In this document: one piece after another, positions 1 through 6,396 of the stretch
Layout: every line of letters begins with the position of its first letter
How positions within the stretch are numbered: position 1 is the first letter of the stretch
Assembly: GCA_012270355.1 (NCBI GenBank)
Contig: JAAXIL010000001.1
Span: forward strand, 1-11,407
Source: Psychrobacter sp.
Lineage (GTDB): Bacteria > Pseudomonadota > Gammaproteobacteria > Pseudomonadales > Moraxellaceae
Direction of reading: 5' to 3'
DNA length: 11,407 bases
Translations under genes and position numbers: made by a program
Notes under the pieces: model-generated
The model's input: only the letters and a program-made list of their open reading frames with translations
The model's database searches: none
What the model was told of the DNA's origin: nothing

Positions 1-30
1 CACTTAATAAATGTAAGTCACCCCTACCCA

Positions 31-39
31 TGCTACAAT
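31..39 (+). promoter_or_regulatory. Probable extended -10 promoter of the aminotransferase gene
   Basis: The sequence TGCTACAAT matches the extended -10 form TGnTATAAT with one mismatch. It lies about 64 bp before the ATG at 103. There is no good TTGACA-like box about 17 bp upstream, as is common for extended -10 promoters. The rest of the leader (40-102) is AT-rich and shows no clear operator. The promoter is inferred from the motif alone. Confidence 0.4.
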
Positions 40-102
40 TCATAACCCATTAAACAAACCCTATTTAACCAAACTTTATTTATCTAACTTGTGAGAATCA
101 TT

Positions 103-1245
103 ATGCCCGCATTATTAAACACCGTTGATCCCGATGGCTTGCTTGAATACTCTGTTGTTTATACCGACCGTGCCCTAAACCACATGGCACAAGTGTTTCA
201 GCAAGTCATGCAAGACCTAAGCCGTGAGATGAAAGCCGTGTATAACGCCGAAGCCGTTGCCATTATTCCGGGTTCAGGCACTTGCGGTATGGAGGCGGTG
301 GCTCGCCAGCTTGCCCGTGATGAAGATTGCGTCGTGGTGCGTAACGGCTGGTTTAGCTATCGTTGGAGCCAGATTTTGGATAAAGGCAAGATTGCCAAGT
401 CCGTTACGGTGATGAACGCCCAACAGGTGGAAGAAGGCATGGCAGATGCCCCCAACCCCTTTGCCCCTGCCGATATTGACGAGGTGGTAGCGACCATCAA
501 AGACAAAAAACCTGCTGTCGTATTCGCCCCGCACGTCGAAACTTCAGCTGGCATGATTTTGTCTGATGACTATATCAAAGCCATGAGTGAGGCGACGCAC
601 AGCGTGGGCGGATTGCTGGTGATTGATAGCATCGCCTCGGGGTGTGCGTGGCTAGACATGAAAGAGCTTGGCATTGATGTGGTGGTATCTTCCCCGGAAA
701 AAGGCTGGAGGTGCACGCCATGTGCAGGTGTGGGCATGATGAGCGAAAAAGCATTAGACAAGGTGCAAAACACCGAGTCTGACAGCTTTAGCCTTGACCT
801 CAAACAATGGCTTACCATCATGCAAGCGTATGAAAATGGCGGACACGCCTACCATGCGACCATGCCGACCGATGGCTTACGTCAGTTCCGTGACGTGGTC
901 ATGGAAGCCAAAGAGTTCGGCTACGACAACGCCAAAGACGCACAGTGGGAGCTCGGCAATCGGGTGCGAGACTTGCTTGAGGACAGAGGCGTGCAATCGG
1001 TGGCAAGCGAAGGCTGGCAAGCCCCAGGCGTGGTGGTATGCTACACCTCAGACGACGCCATTCATAAGGGCAAAGCCTTTGCCGAAAATGGCATGCAAAT
1101 TGCGGCAGGCGTACCGTTGCAAGTGGGCGAGCCTGACAACTTCAAAACCTTCCGCATCGGGCTGTTTGGCATCGACAAACTCAAAGATGTGGACGGAGCG
1201 GTTGAACGCTTTAAGACCGTGTTGGATAAAGTGATTCCTGCATAG
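103..1245 (+). CDS. Class V PLP-dependent aminotransferase (alanine-glyoxylate aminotransferase family)
   Basis: This is a fold-type I, PLP-dependent aminotransferase of the class V/alanine-glyoxylate type, a soluble cytoplasmic enzyme of 380 residues, the normal family length. I chose the ATG at 103 (MPALLNTVDP); the frame stays open to a GTG at 91, but that would only add four residues. The cofactor-phosphate loop GSGT is at residues 57-60, the aspartate that pairs with the pyridine nitrogen is probably D175 in VIDSIASG, and the Schiff-base lysine is probably K200 in SSPEKGWRCTPC. HVETSAG at 144-150 is typical of the family. Two cysteines (C204, C207) follow the lysine closely. The gene stands alone, between an extended -10 promoter and a strong terminator. 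The true amino donor and acceptor cannot be read from the sequence: alanine/glyoxylate, serine/glyoxylate or another pair are all possible. Family assignment is firm and the substrate is unknown. Confidence 0.9.
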   Translation: MPALLNTVDPDGLLEYSVVYTDRALNHMAQVFQQVMQDLSREMKAVYNAEAVAIIPGSGTCGMEAVARQLARDEDCVVVRNGWFSYRWSQILDKGKIAKSVTVMNAQQVEEGMADAPNPFAPADIDEVVATIKDKKPAVVFAPHVETSAGMILSDDYIKAMSEATHSVGGLLVIDSIASGCAWLDMKELGIDVVVSSPEKGWRCTPCAGVGMMSEKALDKVQNTESDSFSLDLKQWLTIMQAYENGGHAYHATMPTDGLRQFRDVVMEAKEFGYDNAKDAQWELGNRVRDLLEDRGVQSVASEGWQAPGVVVCYTSDDAIHKGKAFAENGMQIAAGVPLQVGEPDNFKTFRIGLFGIDKLKDVDGAVERFKTVLDKVIPA

Positions 1246-1271
1246 TCTTGGTTAGACGTTGCTTGATATTT

Positions 1272-1301
1272 AGCCCATATCGAAAAGATATGGGCTTTTT
1301 T
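1272..1301 (+). terminator. Rho-independent terminator after the aminotransferase gene
   Basis: A perfect 10-bp stem, AGCCCATATC (1272-1281) with GATATGGGCT (1287-1296), closes a GAAAA loop and runs into six T residues. It lies 26 bp after the aminotransferase stop. The dtd gene converges from the right and ends at 1306, but on the minus strand the hairpin has no T-tract, so it should mainly serve the plus-strand gene. Confidence 0.9.
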
Positions 1302-1305
1302 ATAC

Positions 1306-1752
1306 CTATACTTCCAACAAAAAACTTAACGGTCCATCGTTCACCGCCGACACTTGCATATTTGCCCCAAATTCACCCGTCGCAACTTGTCCATACTCGG
1401 CGTATTGGCTCTCGGCATAATCGACCAACTCAGCAAACAAAGCTTTGGCATCATCGGGGGGCATGGCATCGGTGAAGTCAGGGCGACGACCTTTGTCGGT
1501 GCGAGCCATGAGTGTAAATTGTGACACCAACAGTAATCCGCCCCCAACTTGCTGAACGTTTAAGTCCAACTTGCCGTGCTCATTGGCAAAAATGCGATAG
1601 CCAAGAATTTTATCAATCAATTTTTTGGCGGTTGCCAAATCATCGCCATGCCCAATGCCGATGTATGCCAATACGCCTGCATCAATGTGTCCGATGGTTT
1701 GCCCGTCCACAGTTACACTGGCGTTTTTAACCCGCTGTATAAGTGCTTTCAT
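1306..1752 (-). CDS. dtd: D-aminoacyl-tRNA deacylase (D-Tyr-tRNA deacylase)
   Basis: Dtd hydrolyses D-amino acids wrongly attached to tRNA, and in many bacteria also glycine from tRNA-Ala, protecting translation in the cytoplasm. The 148-residue protein is the standard family length and starts with the usual MKALIQRV. The active-site motif SQFTL is present at about residues 77-81, followed by KGRRPDF. The second signature, the Gly-cisPro motif near the C-terminus, reads VNDGPLSFLLEV; the family usually has GPxT, so a serine replaces the threonine here. An AGGA Shine-Dalgarno lies about 10 bases before the start. The gene is divergent from psd, with 83 bp between the two starts, and converges on the aminotransferase terminator. 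Confidence 0.96.
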   Translation of the reverse strand: MKALIQRVKNASVTVDGQTIGHIDAGVLAYIGIGHGDDLATAKKLIDKILGYRIFANEHGKLDLNVQQVGGGLLLVSQFTLMARTDKGRRPDFTDAMPPDDAKALFAELVDYAESQYAEYGQVATGEFGANMQVSAVNDGPLSFLLEV

Positions 1753-1835
1753 GATAAAGAAGTCCTTACAAAAATAAATGGGGGATATGCTACCATTTAA
1801 TCAACAACAAATGACATCACCTTAACGAGCCGACC
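1753..1835. promoter_or_regulatory. Divergent dtd/psd promoter region
   Basis: This 83-bp gap must hold start signals for both genes. For psd, TGCTACCAT (1788-1796) resembles an extended -10 element about 40 bp before the ATG, with only a poor -35 candidate (TTACAA, 19-bp spacer). No convincing box was found for dtd beyond its Shine-Dalgarno. No operator-like palindrome was seen. Confidence 0.35.
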
Positions 1836-2723
1836 ATGAGCCTCATTCAAGAACTCAAAGCCAACCTCACCCCCGACAAATTGTTCACCACTGCTCAACA
1901 TTTTGTGCCACAGCAAAAACTCAGCGAAGTAGCAGGACAGCTTGCCAGCAGTCAAAATCCACTGGTCAAAAAAGCCTTTGTGCAGACGTTTGCCAAAGCT
2001 TACGGCATCACCTTAGACGAATACGCCCGCCAAAGTTTGGACGATTATGCCAGCTTTAACGATTTTTTCACTCGAGAGCTTGGCGACAATGCTCGCCCGA
2101 TTGACGACACGACAAACGGCATTGTTTGTCCTGCTGATGGCACGGTGTCGCAAATCGGACAGATTAGCCGTGGTCAACTGCTTCAAGCCAAAGGCAAAAC
2201 TTATGATTTGAAAGGCTTGCTCGCCAGCCCCATTACCAAGGATTACGCCAGCGAAACGGTGAACTATGAAGGGGGAAGTTTCGCTACTGTCTATCTTGCC
2301 CCAAGCAATTATCATCGGGTGCACATGCCGTTTACGGGCACGTTGATTGAAACTCGCTATGTGCCAGGCGAGCTGTTTTCGGTCAATGATGTGACCGCCC
2401 AAAATGTGCCCGACTTATTTGCTCGCAATGAACGCTTGGTATGCGTATTTGATACCGATTACGGCAACTGTGCGGTGGTACTGGTCGGGGCAATGATTGT
2501 GGCGGGGATTGAAACGGTGGCAACGGGCAAAATAAGCCGTTCCAACAACATTCAGACCCAAACTCATGACATGACGCTTAAAAAAGGCGAGGAGTTGGGG
2601 CGGTTCTATCTCGGTTCAACCGCCATCGTCATAATGCCAAAACGTGCTGGCGTGACATGGCAGTCAGACTTGGGGCATGGGTCGGTGGTAAAAATGGGCG
2701 AGTTGATTGGCATGGCGAAATAA
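1836..2723 (+). CDS. psd: Phosphatidylserine decarboxylase proenzyme
   Basis: Psd converts phosphatidylserine to phosphatidylethanolamine, the last step in making the main zwitterionic phospholipid, at the inner face of the cytoplasmic membrane. The proenzyme has 295 residues, within the range of bacterial type I enzymes. The self-cleavage site LGST is at residues 259-262; cutting between G260 and S261 gives a long beta chain and a short alpha chain carrying the pyruvoyl group. The other expected parts are present: FNDFFTRE at 74-81, the aspartate of PADG (D101), and YHRVHMP at 159-165 with H160 and H163. By family knowledge, the Asp, one His and the Ser form the self-processing triad. All of these are intact, so the enzyme should be active. 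The ribosome-binding site is weak (ACGAG about 10 bases upstream). No terminator follows, so transcripts may run into the broken ZIP gene. Confidence 0.97.
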   Translation: MSLIQELKANLTPDKLFTTAQHFVPQQKLSEVAGQLASSQNPLVKKAFVQTFAKAYGITLDEYARQSLDDYASFNDFFTRELGDNARPIDDTTNGIVCPADGTVSQIGQISRGQLLQAKGKTYDLKGLLASPITKDYASETVNYEGGSFATVYLAPSNYHRVHMPFTGTLIETRYVPGELFSVNDVTAQNVPDLFARNERLVCVFDTDYGNCAVVLVGAMIVAGIETVATGKISRSNNIQTQTHDMTLKKGEELGRFYLGSTAIVIMPKRAGVTWQSDLGHGSVVKMGELIGMAK

Positions 2724-2796
2724 ATAAACGTGTAAATTGTCTTGCTATCCAACCTTTAACCTTCCCATCATATTCAAGTCACTTTAGAAAACTGTT

Positions 2797-3347
2797 TTGC
2801 CCGTCCAATTGTTACTGTTCTCATTTTTCACTGGTATCACTGTGTTTATTGGCGGATTGCTCGCCAAATTTTTTGACCATCATATGCCCGATACGCCCGT
2901 TAAATTTCAGGTGGTGCATACGATGATGTCGTTTGGGATAGGCATCATATTATCTGCCATAGCATTGGTGCTCATTCCCAAGGGTTTGCATGAGTTAAGT
3001 CTGCTTGGCATCATCATTGCGTTCGTGGCAGGCACCATTTTGTTTATGCTGATTGATATACAATTGGCAAAAGCGAAAGGTAAGATGGCGACTTTGCTGG
3101 CAGTGTTTACTGGGCGACAAACTTGCCCGAAGCTTTTAATGCGTTTCGTGGTTTGGCAACCAGTGGCTGGAACCCAAACAAAGTGTTGGGCATCTTTTTT
3201 GTATTAAGTTTTTTTGGGGTCATATCGGCAGTCGCTGGTCATCTGCTGTTGCAAAATCACCCCGATTTAACTGCTTATTTAATGACCTTTGCCAGTGGCG
3301 GTATTCTGTATTTGTTGATACGTGACTTCATTCCTGAAAGCAAAATG
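2797..3347 (+). pseudogene. ZIP-family metal transporter, broken by internal deletion/frameshift and 3' truncation
   Basis: Two plus-strand frames together encode pieces of one polytopic protein of the ZIP (zinc/iron permease) type. The first piece starts at a TTG (2797), the earliest start after an in-frame TAG at 2785, and runs through about three membrane segments (FTGITVFIGGLL, FGIGIILSAIALVLIPKG, LLGIIIAFVAGTILFMLID) to MATLLA, ending near 3102. The second piece, in another frame from about 3105, begins VYWATNLPEAFNAF, a ZIP-like N-L-P-E motif, and holds two further membrane segments ending in RDFIPESKM. The stretch normally linking them, including a membrane helix with its own metal-site motif, is too short, so I infer loss of roughly 25-30 residues as well as the frame change. 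After about 3347 the ZIP sequence stops and foreign sequence follows. It is not expected to be functional. Assignment rests on motif memory, not alignment. Confidence 0.75.
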
Positions 3348-3512
3348 TTCCGCAGAGTTTTCCCGTCGTCCTGTCTGAGGCACATAGCTTTTACGATCAA
3401 CACGCTTAAGAGCGTCCAATTCCAATAGAAACTGAGTCACCTCAGGCATCGGAACTGTTTGGGTTGTGGGTATGATGGGCGATACATTTTTAGAGGTTAT
3501 CATGTCTGCCAT
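3345..3512 (-). pseudogene. 5' stub of an HD-domain hydrolase gene (YfbR/HDDC2-like), truncated
   Basis: Read on the minus strand from ATG 3512 (or the internal ATG at 3449), the frame gives MPEVTQFLLELDALKRV followed by QTGRRENSAEH. This is the N-terminal part of HD-superfamily phosphohydrolases of the YfbR type, where ENSAEHSWH usually follows and supplies the first metal-binding histidine. Here the homology ends at that histidine (bases 3345-3347) and the frame then reads antisense through the broken ZIP gene. The HD metal site and everything beyond it are missing, so the stub cannot be an enzyme. Its ATG at 3512 lies five bases after the stop of the isochorismatase-like gene, so it was probably that gene's co-transcribed partner. 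Confidence 0.65.
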
Positions 3513-3517
3513 TTGTG

Positions 3518-4090
3518 CTACTTTACCAAATTGCTAATCGTCTTAAACGCAGGGTCTTTACTGTCTCGGCAAAGCTCAAACAAAATGGCTTCAGTCGTGG
3601 TAATGACCGCCCCTGCTCGACGCATTCGGCGTATGCCTTGCCGACGGTCATAGGCATCTCGTGACCCTGTCGCATCGGCAATCACCACAGGTTGCATGCT
3701 GTTATCGAGCAAATCGAGCACCGTTTGCATGACGCAAACGTGCGTTTCAATGCCAAACACCAACACCGATTGACGGTTTTGCTGTGCAATATGGTTCCAC
3801 GCCTCATCATAATCACACACGCTAAACGTCGTTTTGTCGATAAATGGCGTGTTATCCGTCAGCACGGCTTTTAGTTCGTCGACTGTGTCGCCTAACTTTT
3901 CCTTATATTGCTCGGCAACCAAAATGGGAATGTCTAGTGCTTGCAAGCCTTGAATGAGCTGAATCAGTTTGGCTTGAATGTCAGCACGACGATAAATGTG
4001 GCTAAACAATTTGCCTTGCACGTCAATCAGCACCGCTTGGCAGTTGTCCCGCTGAATGCGGTAAGTGGTTTCGCTAAAGATGGTCGCCAT
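3518..4090 (-). CDS. Isochorismatase-family cysteine hydrolase (YcaC-like)
   Basis: A 190-residue cytoplasmic hydrolase of the isochorismatase superfamily, which includes nicotinamidases, YcaC and other amidohydrolases. The expected Asp-Lys-Cys triad is D23 in LIDVQGKL, K86 in IDKTTFS and C119 in GIETHVCVMQT. The Q25 after the catalytic aspartate and the VAEQYKEKLG segment (58-67) resemble the YcaC/hydrolase group rather than true isochorismate lyases or nicotinamidases. The reaction cannot be deduced. A good AAGGA Shine-Dalgarno lies nine bases before the ATG. The gene upstream on the same strand ends 76 bp away. Immediately downstream sat an HD-domain gene, now a stub, so the original two-gene unit is broken. 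The coding sequence itself appears intact. Confidence 0.9.
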   Translation of the reverse strand: MATIFSETTYRIQRDNCQAVLIDVQGKLFSHIYRRADIQAKLIQLIQGLQALDIPILVAEQYKEKLGDTVDELKAVLTDNTPFIDKTTFSVCDYDEAWNHIAQQNRQSVLVFGIETHVCVMQTVLDLLDNSMQPVVIADATGSRDAYDRRQGIRRMRRAGAVITTTEAILFELCRDSKDPAFKTISNLVK

Positions 4091-4132
4091 AACACGTTCC
4101 TTGTGATGGTATAAGTTGAGAAATTAAGGTTT

Positions 4133-4141
4133 AATTTAGCA
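4133..4141 (-). promoter_or_regulatory. Possible extended -10 promoter for the isochorismatase-like gene
   Basis: On the minus strand TGCTAAATT fits the extended -10 pattern TGnTAnnnT and lies about 42 bp before the ATG at 4090, in the 76-bp gap after the upstream gene. No good -35 box was found at normal spacing. If real, the gene can be transcribed independently of the genes upstream of it. Confidence 0.3.
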
Positions 4142-4166
4142 TAAAGCTGGCAATCAAATCGCAATG

Positions 4167-4742
4167 TTACAACGGCACAACCGTTAATTGCCTTTCAAAC
4201 CGCCCCATGTGTCCATAATTACCCACGCCACTGACGATGCCTTTGATTCGTACTCGATTTAAGGTGTAATGCGTATCAAACACACCTCGGTCTTTTGCCA
4301 TGCTTGCCAATACGTCGTTTGGGTCAAACACATGATAGCCCACGCCAGCCTCGTTGGTGAAACTAAATTCTTCAAACGTATGCACCACTGTGCCTTTCAT
4401 TTCTTGCGGTTTGAGCGTTTGAATTTCGGGTTTGCCTTGGCTAGCCAGTGTTTTGTTAATCATACCTGTGAGGCTTGTCGTCACGCTGTCTTTAAGCGAG
4501 CTGGCAGAATTTCCAGCATCATTGTTTTTATTCTGCGACTGGTTGTCTGAGGTCTGCGAGGCAGGTTGACCTACACCTTTTTTATCCAATGCTTCATTTT
4601 GGCGAGCAATGTCCGCTTCTACCGTATCCAAATAACGATTGGCAAGCCATGCCACGCCCGCCCCAAGTGCCGACACTAAGGCAAGTTTAGCAAAGGCGTC
4701 GTTTGAATTAACTTTAGTATTTGGTTTTTGTTTGGTTGTCAT
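4167..4742 (-). CDS. Unrecognised protein with one N-terminal membrane segment and a C-terminal domain
   Basis: I do not recognise this 191-residue protein. It has a short polar, basic N-terminus (MTTKQKPNTK), one hydrophobic segment at about residues 17-36 (FAKLALVSALGAGVAWLANR), a short charged stretch (37-55), a low-complexity linker rich in Q, N, S, D and A (57-85), and a compact C-terminal region (105-191). The C-terminal region has alternating hydrophobic residues and aromatic patches, such as THYTLNRVRIKGIVSGVG and RFERQLTVVPL, suggesting beta structure. There is no lipobox and no clear signal-peptidase site, so a single-span membrane anchor with the C-terminal domain on one face is most likely; the orientation is not clear. 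It has its own candidate promoter and a weak GGA ribosome site. It lies between a COG3146 acyltransferase and an isochorismatase-like gene, neither of which suggests a role. Confidence 0.75.
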   Translation of the reverse strand: MTTKQKPNTKVNSNDAFAKLALVSALGAGVAWLANRYLDTVEADIARQNEALDKKGVGQPASQTSDNQSQNKNNDAGNSASSLKDSVTTSLTGMINKTLASQGKPEIQTLKPQEMKGTVVHTFEEFSFTNEAGVGYHVFDPNDVLASMAKDRGVFDTHYTLNRVRIKGIVSGVGNYGHMGRFERQLTVVPL

Positions 4743-4772
4743 ATTTTTATCCGTTTTACTGGTATTTTTATC

Positions 4773-4801
4773 AGTCTAGGCGTTTATGCGTTGAACTTCA
4801 A
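4773..4801 (-). promoter_or_regulatory. Candidate sigma70 promoter for the 191-residue protein gene
   Basis: Reading the minus strand, TTGAAG (4801-4796) and TAGACT (4778-4773) are separated by exactly 17 bp, each matching four of six consensus bases. This places a start site about 24 bases before the ATG at 4742. Confidence 0.35.
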
Positions 4802-4847
4802 TGACAGCGGTTTAATGACAGTGATTTGAAGGATAGCAATTCAAATC
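4801..4847. repeat. Short tandem repeat next to an 8-bp inverted repeat in the 169-bp gap
   Basis: Two abutting 14-bp units, ATGACAGCGGTTTA (4801-4814) and ATGACAGTGATTTG (4815-4828), match at 11 positions. They overlap a perfect inverted repeat, GATTTGAA (4823-4830) and TTCAAATC (4840-4847), with a 9-bp spacer. The array lies just upstream of the candidate promoter of the 191-residue protein gene and downstream of the COG3146 gene. It could be an operator or a weak transcription end; there is no T-tract. Confidence 0.35.
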
Positions 4848-4911
4848 TTTGAATCAATGCATATCACTTCTTGTCCCAATCTTAAACTGACCCCATAACT
4901 ATTCATCAAAC

Positions 4912-6159
4912 CTACTCATCAAAGACGGGCATATTATCCACATTAAATGGCAAAACGCTATGAGCCTCCTCTCGATATGCCTGCATCCGCTCTCGGTCTT
5001 GTTCACAAAAATCGCTAATCGCTGGCTCAAATCTTTCGTCATAAATGCGGTGTAGCGAGTGGGTTTTATGCGGCACAAATCCCCGTATCAGCTTATGCTC
5101 GCCTTGCGTGCCGGGGTCAAAGTGTTGCAACCCTTGAGCGATGGCAAATTCGATGCCTTGATAATAGCACAGCTCAAAATGTAGGCTGTCATACTCATTG
5201 ATTGAGCCCCAATAGCGACCATAAAGCGTGGCATCAGACGTGCTTGGGTCGTCATAAAAAAACAAACTACTGGCAACGATTTCTTCATGACCGTCTATCA
5301 GTTCCAATCCTTGAGCCAGCATAAGATGATTGGGCATGGTTTTGCCAACTTGCGTAAAAAAGTCGGGCGATAAATACGGGTTTTGCCCTCGCACTGCATA
5401 GGTCATGGCATAGCAGTGGTAAAACGCCTGCCAATCGTCATCGGTAATATTCTCGCCTGTTTTAATTCGGCAGGTGAGGTTTTGTTTGGGGATTTTTTTA
5501 CGTTCTTGGCGAATGTTTTTTCGTTTGCGGGCGGTAAGCGTGGCTAGAAAGTCGTCAAAACCCGCAAAGGGTTTGCCATCATTGGTGAGGTTTTGATTGT
5601 GCCAAATAAACTGGCAACCTTGACGTTGCATTGTTTTGGGCTGGGTTTTAGGCTCGGTGTCTGCTGTAACGGATGCCGTCGCTATTTTTGCCGTGTCGTC
5701 GGGCATAAACAAGCCATGCCAGCTTGAAGCGTTAATTTGTTTGGCTAAATCGTCCACGCCAGCGAGCAAGGTTTGCCAAATGGTATTGGTTAGACTGACA
5801 CCCTCAGCGAGCCAAATCCGCTGACCCGTCACGGGTGTATACGGCACGCTGGTGACAAGACGAGGATAATAATCCACGCCATAACGATGAAACGCCTCTG
5901 CCCACGCATAATCAAACACATATTCGCCTTGGTGATGCCCTTTGACAAATACAGGCATGACCGCAAGGATTTTGTTTGACGTATCATCAATCGCTAAGAC
6001 GTATAACGGCAACCAGCCAGCGTCTTGCCCAATCGCCTTTGTGTCGGCGAGAGCCCGCCAAAATTCAAACTGCATAAACGGCGTATCGGGCGATTGCCAG
6101 TTAGCGAGGGTTTGCCAGTTGGTGTCATTGGTGAGGGCATGAGATAAGGTTTGGGTCAT
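4912..6159 (-). CDS. COG3146 GNAT/FemAB-like N-acyltransferase
   Basis: This 415-residue protein belongs to the COG3146 (FemAB-like, PF04339) family of predicted N-acyltransferases, with two GNAT-like halves. Visible landmarks are QGEYVFDYAWA (77-87), YYPRL and PYTPVTG (97-112), the basic RKRKNIRQERKKI (211-223), GRYWG (314-318), HFELCYYQGIE (327-337) and GTQGEHK (350-356). Related FemAB enzymes transfer aminoacyl groups from tRNA in peptidoglycan synthesis, but the true substrate of this group is, to my knowledge, not settled. A polar Ala/Thr/Pro/Lys stretch at about 155-178 looks like an insertion. The start at 6159 fits the usual family N-terminus, with no clear Shine-Dalgarno before it. 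No signal peptide is seen, so the protein should be cytoplasmic. It is the first gene of the minus-strand set. Confidence 0.9.
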   Translation of the reverse strand: MTQTLSHALTNDTNWQTLANWQSPDTPFMQFEFWRALADTKAIGQDAGWLPLYVLAIDDTSNKILAVMPVFVKGHHQGEYVFDYAWAEAFHRYGVDYYPRLVTSVPYTPVTGQRIWLAEGVSLTNTIWQTLLAGVDDLAKQINASSWHGLFMPDDTAKIATASVTADTEPKTQPKTMQRQGCQFIWHNQNLTNDGKPFAGFDDFLATLTARKRKNIRQERKKIPKQNLTCRIKTGENITDDDWQAFYHCYAMTYAVRGQNPYLSPDFFTQVGKTMPNHLMLAQGLELIDGHEEIVASSLFFYDDPSTSDATLYGRYWGSINEYDSLHFELCYYQGIEFAIAQGLQHFDPGTQGEHKLIRGFVPHKTHSLHRIYDERFEPAISDFCEQDRERMQAYREEAHSVLPFNVDNMPVFDE

Positions 6160-6221
6160 GGTGTTTATGTATCTAACTTTTCGTATTTACTTTGTCCATA
6201 CAATTCTTATCATCAGTGGGT

Positions 6222-6227
6222 TATAAT
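6222..6227 (+). promoter_or_regulatory. TATAAT box before the BrnT remnant
   Basis: A perfect -10 hexamer lies just upstream of the decayed toxin fragment. No good -35 box was found at 16-18 bp, so it may be a relic of the toxin operon promoter or chance in AT-rich DNA. Confidence 0.25.
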
Positions 6228-6240
6228 CATCTGCACGAAC

Positions 6241-6384
6241 GTAAATTATGAATTAAATGGCATCGAGTTCGTTTGGGACACCGACAAAGCTGAATCGAAA
6301 CTTGATAAACACGATGGGATCAGTTTTGATCGAGCGTGCACGGTATTTTTTGACCCATTTTTTATCATTAAAGATGCCAGTTGA
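6241..6384 (+). pseudogene. BrnT-type toxin remnant (N-terminal part only)
   Basis: The plus frame reads NGIEFVWDTDKAESK, KHDGISFDRA and VFFDPFFIIKDAS, then two stops (6382-6387). This resembles the first half of BrnT, the RelE-fold ribonuclease toxin of BrnT/BrnA type II systems, which usually begins with F-x-W-D-xx-K, then KHGVSF and FxDP. Family members are about 90 residues; here only about 45 remain. No ATG, GTG or TTG is in frame near the expected start; the two ATGs nearby (6248, 6257) are in another frame. An extra residue interrupts KHG (KHDG). Just past the stop, bases GATGAG in another frame would fit the DE of the usual DASRNDEAR, suggesting a small deletion. No BrnA antitoxin follows. 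It is judged dead. Confidence 0.6.
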
Positions 6385-6396
6385 TGAGATCTGTTA

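Noticed and set aside
794..1234. 146-codon open frame on the plus strand inside the aminotransferase gene
   Set aside because: It is a shifted frame of a gene with clear family motifs; its product has no recognisable features.
2013..2402. 129-codon minus-strand open frame inside psd
   Set aside because: Antisense to the conserved central part of psd, with no protein-like features.
3279..3512. Intact 77-residue minus-strand protein
   Set aside because: Only its first part resembles an HD-domain protein; the rest is antisense ZIP sequence, so it is a chimera made by deletion.
3345..3517. Insertion-sequence end as the cause of ZIP gene truncation
   Set aside because: No terminal inverted repeats, target-site duplication or transposase-like frame was seen; the sequence after the break matches the start of an HD-type gene.
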